This document shows, in pieces, positions 1-10,324 of a stretch of DNA of 64,000 nucleotides. The stretch is from Flavobacteriales bacterium. Lineage in GTDB: Bacteria; Bacteroidota; Bacteroidia; Flavobacteriales_G; JALEGO01. The stretch spans positions 1 to 64,000 of the forward strand of contig JAHDCS010000001.1 in the NCBI GenBank assembly GCA_020629755.1. The letters run 5' to 3'. Below the pieces are notes generated by a model, which did no database searches, was not told where the DNA came from, and saw nothing but the letters and a program-made list of their open reading frames with translations. The translations under genes were made by a program, and so were the position numbers. The first letter of the stretch is position 1, and each line of letters begins with the position of its first letter.

Positions 1-52
1 CCGACCCCCTCGGTGTAAACGAGGTGCTCTGAACCAACTGAGCTAATCGCCC
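1..52 (-). tRNA. tRNA-Val (TAC), 3' part cut off by window edge
   Basis: Reverse complement GGGCGATTAGCTCAGTTGGTTCAGAGCACCTCGTTTACACCGAGGGGGTCGG; D arm and anticodon stem CCTCG/CGAGG with loop TTTACAC, anticodon TAC. Confidence 0.9.
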
Positions 53-166
53 AAAAGATGGGCAAATATAACTCGAATCCTTCAGTTAGACAAACATTCA
101 AAAAAATTCTTAGCCTTATGTTGTAACCAAATCTACAAAATGAGTTATAGGAGTAAATCAAAAATT

Positions 167-1684
167 ATGAAAACACTCCATATATTAAGTCTAGGTTCTA
201 TATTAACCATTTCTATTGGCGCTTTTTTTCTTACTAAAAACAACTCTAAGTCTTTAAAAAACAAACACAACGCTTCTGATTTTACCGCTTCTTTTATTGA
301 ACCCCCTCACAATGATTTTGATATTGACGAGGTTCTCTACAAGATTAATCCAAAAAAAGACACTACACTCATTCATCATACAGGTACATCCATCCAAATA
401 AAAACTGGGGATATAGTCGATATAAACGGAAAGATTCCGACAGAAGACATCACACTAAAATACAGAGAATTTCATAACCCACTTGACGGCTACTTAGCTG
501 GCATACCCATGAATTATGATAGCGCTGGCACAGAATATGTGTTTGAGTCTGGAGGGATGTTTGAAATAGATGCTGTCACTCAAACAGGAGAAAAACTTTT
601 TATTCAAAAAGATTCTTTACTAGAAATAGAATTGGCTTCTGAGAATGCAGTAAATACTAATTTATATATTCTGGACACTGTTAAGCAGCAGTGGATATAC
701 AGAGGTAAAGACAAGCTAGAAGCCGCCTTACCCATGTTAGACTCTAACGGAAAGCAAATTTCAATAAAACCAGAATTAGAAGACACCTCAAAATTTCGAT
801 TTACAATTGATCTTGTGAAAGGAGAGTTTCCAGAATTAGAAGATTTAGAAGGCATTACCTTTCAAATTTTAGATTCTCAAAAGTTTAGCAATGCGCTGTA
901 TTCGCAAGTATGGGATGACATTTATTTAGATTATGACAATCAAAGAGAATATGTTCTTGGACTTTTTAATGAAAATGGGCAACACCACTTTAAATGCAAA
1001 CCTGTTTTTGGCGCAAAAGACTACTCAAAACAATCCAAAAAATTTCTCAAAAAGTATAAAAAGTATATTGAAAAGACCTTAAAAAGTTACTCTGGAAACT
1101 ACCGAAACAATTACTTGAATTTAGCCAATAAAATAGTGGCGAATGTTTTAAGGAAAAAGAGAATTACTGAAATGCAAAAACAAGTATTAAAAACATACTC
1201 TGAAAGAATAAATAGCGGTCAAATGAAAATTTCAGAATATATGCCAGAAGACCTTTTAAAAGAACTATTCACAGACTCCTCCCTTTCTTCAAAGATTAAA
1301 CGTGAAATACAGCTCACTCTAAATAAAAAAACATTTCAACGCACTCTAAACATTAATAGGTTTGGGTATTGGAACTGTGATAACCCTAGGCCATTACCAA
1401 GAAAATATATAGTAAAATTTATAAATGAAGATAACCAAAACATACAATCCAAATCAGTTCATTGTGCTTATTTGAATAGAAATATGAGAATTTCAGGCAA
1501 AGCGCTTCGAATCGACTCTACAGGCGAAATGATTGCCTGGGTAGAGTTTTCAGATTCAACAATGGCTTTGATTGAACATAAAGAACTTGAGTTTATTCGA
1601 GACAAGGGAGTAAAAACGTTGCAACTCAAAGAAGAGTCTTATGCAGATGTTATTGAAAAAATCAAAAATAAATACAATGGGTAA
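167..1684 (+). CDS. Predicted exported/membrane-anchored hypothetical protein
   Basis: ORF track 140..1684; start moved to ATG 167 (MKTLHILSLGSILTISIGAFF, hydrophobic N-terminus) because the upstream leader aligns without gaps with that of the 2437 gene. Confidence 0.7.
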   Translation: MKTLHILSLGSILTISIGAFFLTKNNSKSLKNKHNASDFTASFIEPPHNDFDIDEVLYKINPKKDTTLIHHTGTSIQIKTGDIVDINGKIPTEDITLKYREFHNPLDGYLAGIPMNYDSAGTEYVFESGGMFEIDAVTQTGEKLFIQKDSLLEIELASENAVNTNLYILDTVKQQWIYRGKDKLEAALPMLDSNGKQISIKPELEDTSKFRFTIDLVKGEFPELEDLEGITFQILDSQKFSNALYSQVWDDIYLDYDNQREYVLGLFNENGQHHFKCKPVFGAKDYSKQSKKFLKKYKKYIEKTLKSYSGNYRNNYLNLANKIVANVLRKKRITEMQKQVLKTYSERINSGQMKISEYMPEDLLKELFTDSSLSSKIKREIQLTLNKKTFQRTLNINRFGYWNCDNPRPLPRKYIVKFINEDNQNIQSKSVHCAYLNRNMRISGKALRIDSTGEMIAWVEFSDSTMALIEHKELEFIRDKGVKTLQLKEESYADVIEKIKNKYNG

Positions 1685-2363
1685 GAAAATTATAACAACG
1701 ATGATCATGTGCCTTAGTTTAGTACTAGGGCACGCTCAGAAAAAAGGGTCTTTTAAACTCAGAAAACTTGATAAACATTTAGTGGTCAATGTTGCAAGAA
1801 CCAATATTCTTTATAGCGGCATAGATAACCATTTAGAAATAATGGTAAATGGTGTTGATCCGAGTTTATATAAAATAAAGGCTCCGGGAGCTAAAGTAAA
1901 CAAGGTAGATTCAGCAAGCTCAAAATATTTCTTTAATGTGATTCCTGATGAAAAGATTGACTATGTTAAATTAGAAGTATCCACCAAAAGTGGGTATAAG
2001 CAAAGCATTGAGTTTAACGTGATTCAACCCCCAGAGCCAGCAATTTATTTCGCAGGAGTTACGGGGAATAAAGGCAAGGCATCTATCTCTAAGATAAAAG
2101 CTGCAATTGGTGTGTTGGCTTCACCACCCTCATGCAGCATGTTTGGTGAAAATGATTTTAAAGTAGCTTCATTTTCATTAAGTATAAAATACAAAGGGGA
2201 TTTAGTTGAAAAAAAGAGCCTAGGTAATAGAATTACACCTGCACAATCTGCCATACTGCAAGGGCTTCAAAAAGGCTCAAAGGTGTATATTGAAGATGTT
2301 GTTTTAGAGTTTAAAAATGGCCAAAAAAGAACAGCAAAAGGAGTTGTTGTAAGAGCGACTTAA
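1677..2363 (+). CDS. Secreted protein with GldM C-terminal-like domain
   Basis: MGKKIITTMIMCLSLVLGHAQ signal peptide; C-terminus ...FKVASFSLSIKYKGD...GNRITPAQSAILQGLQKGSKVYIEDVVLEF resembles the GldM C-terminal domain; start overlaps upstream stop (ATGGGTAA). Confidence 0.65.
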   Translation: MGKKIITTMIMCLSLVLGHAQKKGSFKLRKLDKHLVVNVARTNILYSGIDNHLEIMVNGVDPSLYKIKAPGAKVNKVDSASSKYFFNVIPDEKIDYVKLEVSTKSGYKQSIEFNVIQPPEPAIYFAGVTGNKGKASISKIKAAIGVLASPPSCSMFGENDFKVASFSLSIKYKGDLVEKKSLGNRITPAQSAILQGLQKGSKVYIEDVVLEFKNGQKRTAKGVVVRAT

Positions 2364-2436
2364 AGAAAAAAAGAATTTTTTCACGAGAAATTGTAACCAA
2401 TTAAACTTTTGATGTTATAGGTACAAATCAAACATC

Positions 2437-3087
2437 ATGAAAATAATATACACATTTACATTAGGATTCTTTTTTTCGTTAAATCTTTACACTCAACAAG
2501 CATTAGTAAATACCCCAGCGCATAATGTGGCCTATAGAGGCTTATCTCAAAAAGTAGTAGTAATGACTAAAGGTATAGCTAAAAGTAAACTCAATTTTAA
2601 AATCAAAGGAGGTGATATTCTATCTATCTCAGCTAATAAAGATACTGTTAAGTTTAGAGCTAATTCAGACTCAGCAGAAAGCATTATTTTACAAGTACTA
2701 AATGGCAATAACCTTGTTTCAGAAACGTCTTTCAAGTTGCTAAATAAGCCCAACTTAATCGCAAAAATTGCAGGCGCAACATCATCAAATAAGTGTGACG
2801 CAAATTACATAAAGAAATCTACTTTAATTTCTGCCTTGGGTGTTTCAGTCTCGAATGAGGGGTTTGCAGTTGATCCGGAAAGTGCAAAAGTTATTTCTTT
2901 TAATGTTTGCATGATTATTAGAGGATGGGCTGTTGAAAGGGTAGTTAGAGGGAATAAAATTACACCTCAAGTTCTCGCGATGTTTGAAAGTGCAAAAAGA
3001 GGTTCAAAAATTTATATTGAAAATATTAAAGCAAAAACTTCAAAAGGTATTGTTCGATTAGGTGGTATTAAAATAAAGGTAACTTAA
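2437..3087 (+). CDS. Secreted protein with GldM C-terminal-like domain, paralogue of preceding gene
   Basis: Signal peptide; ...AKVISFNVCMIIRGWAVERVVRGNKITPQVLAMFESAKRGSKIYIENIKA matches the same GldM-C pattern. Confidence 0.65.
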   Translation: MKIIYTFTLGFFFSLNLYTQQALVNTPAHNVAYRGLSQKVVVMTKGIAKSKLNFKIKGGDILSISANKDTVKFRANSDSAESIILQVLNGNNLVSETSFKLLNKPNLIAKIAGATSSNKCDANYIKKSTLISALGVSVSNEGFAVDPESAKVISFNVCMIIRGWAVERVVRGNKITPQVLAMFESAKRGSKIYIENIKAKTSKGIVRLGGIKIKVT

Positions 3088-5942
3088 CTAACCACTTCAT
3101 ACTGCTCTACGCTTGGGCAGGTGCAAATCAAATTACGGTCTCCATGAGCATTGTCAATCCGCTTAACTGGAGGCCAGTATTTGTTTGTTTTCACAAAAGA
3201 AAGTGGAAATACCGCCTTTTCTCTCGAATAAGAATGTGTCCAATTATCAGTTGATATATCTTCAACCGTATGGGGTGCGTTTACCAGTACATTATCTTCT
3301 TTTGGATAATCCCCTTTTTCAACTTCTAACATTTCTTCTTTGATGTGAATCATCACATCACAAAACCGGTCGATCTCCTCACGGCTTTCACTCTCAGTGG
3401 GTTCAATCATTAGCGTACCTGCTACCGGAAATGACATCGTTGGGGCATGATAGCCGTAATCCATTAAACGCTTAGCGATGTCTTCAACACCAATGCCTAT
3501 CTCTTTAAACGTACGGCAATCTACTATCATTTCATGCGCTACACATCCCCCCTCTCCAGAATAAAGAACATCGTAATGCTTTTCAAGGCGTGCTTTGATG
3601 TAATTGGCATTTAAAATGGCCATTTGCGTTGATTTTTTTAATCCCTCTGTGCCCAAAAGCTTAATGTACGCATATGAAATAAGTAAAATAAGTGCACTAC
3701 CAAATGGCGCTGCTGATACGGCTGAAATACCCTTAGGCTTTTCGAGATCAACCAGCGTATGTGCGGGCAGAAAAGGCTTTAAATGTTTGGCTACTCCAAT
3801 AGGCCCCATACCAGGGCCTCCTCCACCATGAGGAATTGCAAAAGTTTTATGTAAATTCAAATGACAGACATCTGCACCTATACTGCCAGGCGAAGTAAGC
3901 CCTACCTGCGCATTCATGTTTGCCCCATCCATATATACCTGCCCCCCACAATCATGAATGATCTGCGTGATGTCTTTAATTGAAGCCTCGAACACCCCGT
4001 GCGTAGAGGGGTAAGTGACCATTAAACACGAAAGATTCGCTTTATGTTCTTCTGCTTTTGTTTTCAGGTCTTCTAGGTCAATATTGCCTTTTTCATCGCA
4101 TTTTACAACCACAACTTTCAATCCGGCCATTACAGCAGAAGCAGGATTAGTGCCATGAGCCGATGAAGGAATAAGCGCTATATTTCTATGTGCTTGCCCT
4201 TCACTTTTTTGATAAGCTCTAATTACCATTAAGCCCGTATATTCACCTTGGGCGCCAGAATTAGGCTGAAACGACAAGCCATCAAAGCCCGTAATCTTAC
4301 AAAGCCAATCTGAAAGTTGCTCAAGTATTTGCATATACCCTTGAGCTTGATCTTTAGGAACAAATGGGTGTAAATCAGAAAATCGACTATCAGAAATTGG
4401 ATACAGCTGCGCCGCGGCATTGAGCTTCATGGTACACGATCCTAATGAAATCATTGACCTAGTCAAAGAAATGTCTTTGTTTTCAAGTGATTTTATATAC
4501 CGCATCATCTCTGTTTCTGAATGATACTTTTGAAAAATTGGATGGGTCAAAAATGAAGACTCTCGCTTATAAAACATGGGGATTTCCTCAAAGCCAATCT
4601 CCATCCTCCCAAAAGAAAACACCTTATCAAACACACTGAGTATCTGTTGTAAATCTTTAAGGCTGTGCGACTCATCTATACTGATACTCACACGATTATT
4701 TTGATGGAAGAAAAAATTAACTTTTTCTGCTTTAGCCTCCTTTTTAATGGCATTAATTTGACTGGGGTCAAAAGAAAAACTGAGGGTATCGAAATACGTT
4801 TGATTCACACTTTTAAGCCCCATTTTAGTAAAGGCGACTTTAAGCGCTGTAGTCTTGTCAAAAATATCTTGTGCAATAGCTTTAATGCCTTGATAGCCAT
4901 AATAAACAGCATACATACTAGCCATGATCGCTAAAAGAGCCTGAGCGGTACAAATGTTTGAGGTGGCTTTATCGCGGCGAATATGTTGTTCACGCGTTTG
5001 CAAAGCCATCCTGTAGGCCTTTTGACCAGCGGCGTCTAAAGACACTCCAATAATACGTCCAGGAACATTGCGCTTATAGCTTTCAAGGGTAGCAAAAAAA
5101 GCGGCATGTGGCCCACCATACCCCATAGGCACACCGAATCGCTGAGTCGTGCCAATCACCACATCTGCGCCACATTCACCGGGAGGCACAGTAATCGCTA
5201 AAGATAATAAATCAGACGCTACAGCAACCTTCAGATCAGATGATTTTAAGGCCTCTACAATAGCCTTCAAATCAATCAATGTGCCATAGCGATTTGTCTG
5301 TTGCAAAAACGCCCCAAACACCCCGCTTGTATCAGGCACTTGGGTCACCTGAAATGGCACAAGTTCAATCCCTAAGGGCTTAGCCCGCGTAGTAAGTACA
5401 TCAAGGGTATGCGCAAAGGCGTCTTGATCAATTAAAAACTTATTTACACCTTCTTTTTGTTGGGCTCTGCTTCGCGTATTAAAGAGCATAAGCATAGCTT
5501 CAGCTGCAGCAGTTGCTTCATCTAAAAGAGAAGCATTGGCAATAGGCATGGCGGTCAAATCACAAACCATGGTCTGAAAGTTTAGCAACGCCTCTAAACG
5601 CCCTTGAGAAATCTCAGCCTGATAAGGCGTGTAAGCCGTATACCAACCCGGATTTTCTAAAACATTACGGCGAATCACATTGGGCACGACAGTGCCATAA
5701 TAGCCTTGCCCTATAAAATTAGTATAGCATTTGTTTTTCTGCGCAAGCTGATCCATGTGCAATGCAAATTCTGCTTCACTAACTGGCGCGGTGACTTCAG
5801 GTGCTTTTGAAAGGTAAATATTTGGGGGGATGATGTTTTTGCAAAGCGCATCTAAATCAGCATACCCCAGAGTTTGAAGCATATTTGCTTTATCTGCTTT
5901 TCGAGGGCCAATGTGCCTGTGTGTGAACGATCGCATAGCCAA
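3084..5942 (-). CDS. gcvP: Glycine dehydrogenase (decarboxylating), P protein
   Basis: 952 aa, N-terminal FTHRHIGPRKAD, PLP-site region LNLHKTFAIPHGGGGPGMGPIGV. Confidence 0.97.
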   Translation of the reverse strand: MAMRSFTHRHIGPRKADKANMLQTLGYADLDALCKNIIPPNIYLSKAPEVTAPVSEAEFALHMDQLAQKNKCYTNFIGQGYYGTVVPNVIRRNVLENPGWYTAYTPYQAEISQGRLEALLNFQTMVCDLTAMPIANASLLDEATAAAEAMLMLFNTRSRAQQKEGVNKFLIDQDAFAHTLDVLTTRAKPLGIELVPFQVTQVPDTSGVFGAFLQQTNRYGTLIDLKAIVEALKSSDLKVAVASDLLSLAITVPPGECGADVVIGTTQRFGVPMGYGGPHAAFFATLESYKRNVPGRIIGVSLDAAGQKAYRMALQTREQHIRRDKATSNICTAQALLAIMASMYAVYYGYQGIKAIAQDIFDKTTALKVAFTKMGLKSVNQTYFDTLSFSFDPSQINAIKKEAKAEKVNFFFHQNNRVSISIDESHSLKDLQQILSVFDKVFSFGRMEIGFEEIPMFYKRESSFLTHPIFQKYHSETEMMRYIKSLENKDISLTRSMISLGSCTMKLNAAAQLYPISDSRFSDLHPFVPKDQAQGYMQILEQLSDWLCKITGFDGLSFQPNSGAQGEYTGLMVIRAYQKSEGQAHRNIALIPSSAHGTNPASAVMAGLKVVVVKCDEKGNIDLEDLKTKAEEHKANLSCLMVTYPSTHGVFEASIKDITQIIHDCGGQVYMDGANMNAQVGLTSPGSIGADVCHLNLHKTFAIPHGGGGPGMGPIGVAKHLKPFLPAHTLVDLEKPKGISAVSAAPFGSALILLISYAYIKLLGTEGLKKSTQMAILNANYIKARLEKHYDVLYSGEGGCVAHEMIVDCRTFKEIGIGVEDIAKRLMDYGYHAPTMSFPVAGTLMIEPTESESREEIDRFCDVMIHIKEEMLEVEKGDYPKEDNVLVNAPHTVEDISTDNWTHSYSREKAVFPLSFVKTNKYWPPVKRIDNAHGDRNLICTCPSVEQYEVVS

Positions 5943-6077
5943 GATAATAGTAGGTTGTAAATCTACATTAACTCTTTAACATTTAAGCCTTATTTTAGTT
6001 TATTTTTCACCATAATTTTCCACATTTTTCATCCTTGTTTTCAACAAAAAAAGTACTTTAGTCGCAAAACAATACAC

Positions 6078-6902
6078 ATGGAACTCCACAAAGCAGGTTA
6101 TTACGCAGACAAAGCCCTTGAATTAACCTTAGAATACGGGCCAAAAGTGATATTAGCCATTGTCACGCTTGTTATTGGTTTTTGGATTGTTGGACGGATC
6201 ACAAAAATCCTTAAAAAAGTCATGCAAAAAGGGGGCTTAGATGAGTCTCTTTCAAAATTTTTAGGATCACTCGCCGGAATGCTACTCAAGGTCATGGTTG
6301 TGCTTTCTGTGGCAGGGATGTTTGGCGTAAACACCACATCCTTTATTGCAATACTTAGTGCCCTTATGGTAGGTGTGGGCATGGCTTTAAATGGTACTAT
6401 TGGTCACTTTGCAAGCGGGGTTATGATCATGATATTCAGACCCTTCAAGGTAAATGATTTGGTTGAAATTGGCGATAGCCGAATGGGCACAGTAGAGGCC
6501 ATAAACGCCTTTAACACCACCTTAAAGACACTTGACAACAAACGCATCATTGTAGGCAATGCCGATATTACATCGAATACCATTACCAACATCTCTGGAC
6601 AAGGCATTGTAGGTGTTGAACTCACTTTTGGTATCGCTTATGGCGCAAGTATTGACAAAGCCAGAGAAGTCATTTTAAAGGTTGCTGAAAGTTGTCCGTA
6701 TATCCTTAAAGAAGAACCAAAAGGAGTTGTGGTGGCAGAACTAGCAGATAGCTCTGTGAATTTAGCAACGCGCCCATTCTGTAAATCAGAAGACTATTGG
6801 GATACTCGATTTTTTATGCAAGAAAATGTCAAAAAAGAATTCGATAACGCCGGCGTAGAGATGCCCTTTCCGCAGATGGATGTGCACATGCAGAGCAGTT
6901 AA
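6078..6902 (+). CDS. Small-conductance mechanosensitive channel, MscS family
   Basis: 274 aa; GGLDESLSKFLGSLAGMLLKV, GNADITSNTITNIS typical of MscS. Confidence 0.9.
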   Translation: MELHKAGYYADKALELTLEYGPKVILAIVTLVIGFWIVGRITKILKKVMQKGGLDESLSKFLGSLAGMLLKVMVVLSVAGMFGVNTTSFIAILSALMVGVGMALNGTIGHFASGVMIMIFRPFKVNDLVEIGDSRMGTVEAINAFNTTLKTLDNKRIIVGNADITSNTITNISGQGIVGVELTFGIAYGASIDKAREVILKVAESCPYILKEEPKGVVVAELADSSVNLATRPFCKSEDYWDTRFFMQENVKKEFDNAGVEMPFPQMDVHMQSS

Positions 6903-6967
6903 TTCAGCGTCACTTCCCTTAAGTTTACTCACTTATTGTTCAACAACTCAATAATGCTCCAGCATTA

Positions 6968-6999
6968 TTTGACCATATTATTCAATTAGTTTATATTTG
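6968..6999 (+). promoter_or_regulatory. Bacteroidota-type promoter of hppA: TTTG-N20-TATATTTG
   Basis: TTTG 6968-6971 and TATATTTG (TAnnTTTG) 6992-6999, 22 nt before ATG 7022. Confidence 0.65.
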
Positions 7000-7021
7000 C
7001 ACGTCTTAAAAAAATAAAGAG

Positions 7022-9769
7022 ATGCACAATATATTATATCTAGCGCCACTATTAGGATTTTTAGCTTTAGTGATCATGTACATAAAAGCCGCATGGGTTA
7101 CAAAACAAGATGCAGGCGAAGAAAACATGCGCGAACTAGCAGAACACATAGCCTCTGGAGCGATGTCGTTTTTAAAAGCCGAATGGCGGGTGCTGATTAT
7201 TTTTTCTGTTATTGCTGCTGCTTTACTTGGCTTTTCAGGAACTTTAGTTGAAACCTCTACTCCGTTTATTGCTGTATCGTTTTTGATTGGCGCATTTTTG
7301 TCAGCATTTGCTGGGTATATAGGCATGAATATTGCCACCAAAGCAAATGTCCGCACGACTCAGGCAGCCAGAACTTCTTTAAAACAAGCTCTTAAAGTTT
7401 CTTTCACTGGCGGAACCGTAATGGGGCTTGGTGTTGCTGGCTTAGCTGTTTTAGGCTTAGGCTCTCTTTTTATTGTGTTTTACAAGTGGTATGTGTTAAA
7501 TGTAGGAGGGGATGTAAATGGTCTTGAGATGGAAAAAGCACTAGAAGTATTAGCCGGGTTTTCACTAGGCGCTGAATCTATTGCATTGTTTGCACGTGTA
7601 GGTGGAGGGATTTACACCAAAGCAGCGGATGTAGGTGCTGATTTAGTCGGAAAAGTTGAAGCCGGCATTCCTGAAGACGATCCAAGAAACCCTGCTACTA
7701 TTGCAGATAACGTAGGTGATAATGTTGGAGATGTCGCCGGAATGGGCGCTGATCTTTTCGGGTCATATGTCGCGACCATTTTAGCCACTATGGTATTAGG
7801 TAGAGAAATCGTATCCAATGATGCATACGGTAATATTGCCCCTATTCTTTTACCGATGGTGATTGCTGGTGCCGGATTATTATTCTCAATTATAGGCACT
7901 TTGCTTGTCACCATAAAAAATGAAGAAGGAAATGTACAAAATGCTTTAAACTTAGGAAACTGGTCTTCAATGATCTTAACAGCAATAGTGTCTTACTTTA
8001 TTGTAGATTTTATTCTTCCTGATGCTGTAATGAATATAAGAGGTGTCGATTTTACTAAAATCCAAGTCTTTTATGCCATCATTATTGGTTTAGTTGTCGG
8101 AGCATTAATGAGTATTGTAACTGAATATTACACGGCTATGGGCAGAGGTCCTGTAAACTCTATTGTACAGCAATCTTCAACTGGTCATGCCACCAATATT
8201 ATCGGTGGTTTATCTGTAGGGATGAAAAGTACAGTTATTCCTATTTTAGTATTAGCTGCTGGTATTTACTGTTCTTATCTTTGCGCAGGCCTATACGGCG
8301 TAGCAATTGCTGCAGCGGGGATGATGGCGACTACAGCCATGCAATTAGCCATTGATGCCTTTGGCCCAATAGCAGATAATGCTGGAGGAATCGCTGAAAT
8401 GAGCGGATTACCCGAAGAGGTAAGAGAAAGAACAGACATCTTAGACGCTGTAGGTAACACAACTGCCGCTACCGGAAAGGGCTTTGCTATTGCTTCGGCA
8501 GCTTTAACCGCCTTGGCTTTATTTGCTGCTTTTGTAGGCATCTCTGGGATTGATTCTATTGATATTTATAAAGCCGATGTTTTAGCTGGGCTTTTTGTAG
8601 GCGCTATGATCCCATTTATATTTTCTGCCTTAGCGATAGCAGCTGTTGGAAGAGCCGCTATGGCAATGGTGCATGAAGTACGCAGACAATTCAAAGAAAT
8701 ACCTGGCATTATGGAGTATAAAGCAAAACCAGAGTACGAAAAATGTGTAGAAATCTCAACACAAGCCTCAATTAGAGAAATGGTACTTCCGGGTTTAATT
8801 GCCCTTATTACGCCTATTATCGTTGGTTTTATTTTTGGACCAGAGGTTTTAGGAGGATTGTTAGCTGGCGTTACTGTAAGTGGTGTACTTATGGGTATTT
8901 TCCAAAACAATGCTGGTGGAGCTTGGGATAATGCAAAAAAATCATTTGAAAAGGGTGTAGAAATTGACGGGAAAATGGAATACAAAGGGTCTGATGCACA
9001 CAAAGCATCTGTTACGGGTGATACTGTGGGTGATCCTTTTAAAGACACCTCTGGCCCCTCAATGAACATCTTAATTAAACTTATGTCTATTGTCTCATTA
9101 GTAATTGCACCCCACCTACCAGGCGCATCTCATGCCGCTTCTACTGACACCAATCATACTGAAGAAGCAAAAATAGAGCTGCAAGTTGAAGAACAAACAG
9201 CTGCTGTAGCAGCACAAGCTGCTGCAAATACCTCCAATGTAAATTACATAAGTCAAATCAATACAGAGTCTTCAAAAGTAACGTGGTTAGGTAAAAAACT
9301 GTTAGGAGACAACCACTCAGGCGAAGTAGGTATTCAATCTGGTGGCTTTACATTCAAAGACAATTCACTTTCTGGAGAAGTAATTATGAATATGAATGAT
9401 ATTACCTGCAGTGATATTGAAGATGCTACGTACAATGAAAAACTTGTTGGACATTTAAAAAATGAAGACTTTTTTGAGGTAAATAAATATCCAACCGCTA
9501 AAATGCGCATCACCGAAACCCTACCCACCACTGAGGAAAATAATTTTATCTTACGTGCCGATTTAACTATAAAAGGCATTACAAAAACTGTAGATTTTCC
9601 AGTAAAAATATCTACAGATAATAATGACAAAACCATTGTGGAAGGCAACTTAGAATTTGACAGAACAGATTTTGGCGTGAATTATAACTCTAAAAAGATT
9701 TTTAAAGAACTAAAAGATAAAATCATCAAAGACAAAGTCAAATTAGGCTTTATAATGATTGAAGCCTAA
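7022..9769 (+). CDS. hppA: Membrane-bound pyrophosphatase (H+/Na+ pump) with C-terminal YceI-like domain fusion
   Basis: Pyrophosphatase motifs [56 protein letters not shown] and [15 protein letters not shown]; residues after about 720 ([27 protein letters not shown]...[16 protein letters not shown]...[12 protein letters not shown]) match YceI. Confidence 0.93.
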   Translation: MHNILYLAPLLGFLALVIMYIKAAWVTKQDAGEENMRELAEHIASGAMSFLKAEWRVLIIFSVIAAALLGFSGTLVETSTPFIAVSFLIGAFLSAFAGYIGMNIATKANVRTTQAARTSLKQALKVSFTGGTVMGLGVAGLAVLGLGSLFIVFYKWYVLNVGGDVNGLEMEKALEVLAGFSLGAESIALFARVGGGIYTKAADVGADLVGKVEAGIPEDDPRNPATIADNVGDNVGDVAGMGADLFGSYVATILATMVLGREIVSNDAYGNIAPILLPMVIAGAGLLFSIIGTLLVTIKNEEGNVQNALNLGNWSSMILTAIVSYFIVDFILPDAVMNIRGVDFTKIQVFYAIIIGLVVGALMSIVTEYYTAMGRGPVNSIVQQSSTGHATNIIGGLSVGMKSTVIPILVLAAGIYCSYLCAGLYGVAIAAAGMMATTAMQLAIDAFGPIADNAGGIAEMSGLPEEVRERTDILDAVGNTTAATGKGFAIASAALTALALFAAFVGISGIDSIDIYKADVLAGLFVGAMIPFIFSALAIAAVGRAAMAMVHEVRRQFKEIPGIMEYKAKPEYEKCVEISTQASIREMVLPGLIALITPIIVGFIFGPEVLGGLLAGVTVSGVLMGIFQNNAGGAWDNAKKSFEKGVEIDGKMEYKGSDAHKASVTGDTVGDPFKDTSGPSMNILIKLMSIVSLVIAPHLPGASHAASTDTNHTEEAKIELQVEEQTAAVAAQAAANTSNVNYISQINTESSKVTWLGKKLLGDNHSGEVGIQSGGFTFKDNSLSGEVIMNMNDITCSDIEDATYNEKLVGHLKNEDFFEVNKYPTAKMRITETLPTTEENNFILRADLTIKGITKTVDFPVKISTDNNDKTIVEGNLEFDRTDFGVNYNSKKIFKELKDKIIKDKVKLGFIMIEA

Positions 9770-9788
9770 GTGAAATACTCTTTAATCA

Positions 9789-10283
9789 ATGGCTGAGAAA
9801 ACACGAATTTTATCCTCTCAAGACATTGAGAAAAAAATAGAACGAATTTGCTACCAAATTCATGAAGAGCACTTTTTGGAAAAAGAGATTTTTCTGTATG
9901 GCATTCCTAAACGAGGCTACTTATTTGCAGAACGTATTTACAAGCAACTAAAAACTATTTCTAAAGCTAAAATTTATCTTTATAAATCGTCGATTGACTT
10001 AAAAAAAGACATCCCTGTTGTTACTTTAGAACATCCCCCCAAACAAACCGCCTCTATTGTTTTAATTGACGATGTACTAAATACAGGATATACTTTAGCG
10101 CATGTCTTTAAAGAAATTTTAAATTACAAGACAAAACGTATAAGCTCTGTAGTTTTAATTGACCGAAAGCACAGAAAGTATCCCATTAGAGCGGATATTG
10201 TTGGACTCACAATCTCTACAACAATTGAACATCACATTGAAGTCATCTTTAAAGAAGATAAAACAGAAGCTTTTTTAAGCTGA
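9789..10283 (+). CDS. Phosphoribosyltransferase-family protein (PyrR/UPRT-like)
   Basis: PRPP-binding motif VLIDDVLNTGYTLAHV. Confidence 0.8.
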   Translation: MAEKTRILSSQDIEKKIERICYQIHEEHFLEKEIFLYGIPKRGYLFAERIYKQLKTISKAKIYLYKSSIDLKKDIPVVTLEHPPKQTASIVLIDDVLNTGYTLAHVFKEILNYKTKRISSVVLIDRKHRKYPIRADIVGLTISTTIEHHIEVIFKEDKTEAFLS

Positions 10284-10288
10284 TTTTT

Positions 10289-10313
10289 GCATCTTTTTTG
10301 ATCTTTTTGCGTC
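10289..10313 (+). promoter_or_regulatory. Putative ECF sigma promoter upstream of sigZ-like gene
   Basis: GCATCTTTTT (10289-10298) and CGTC (10310-10313); spacing identical to the element at 10863-10887. Confidence 0.55.
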
Positions 10314-10324
10314 ATATTTATAGT

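Noticed and set aside
604-855. Antisense ORFs in the six-frame track (for example 604..855, 8566..9069, 56306..56617)
   Set aside because: They lie opposite well-supported genes, have biased composition and no recognisable start context or family
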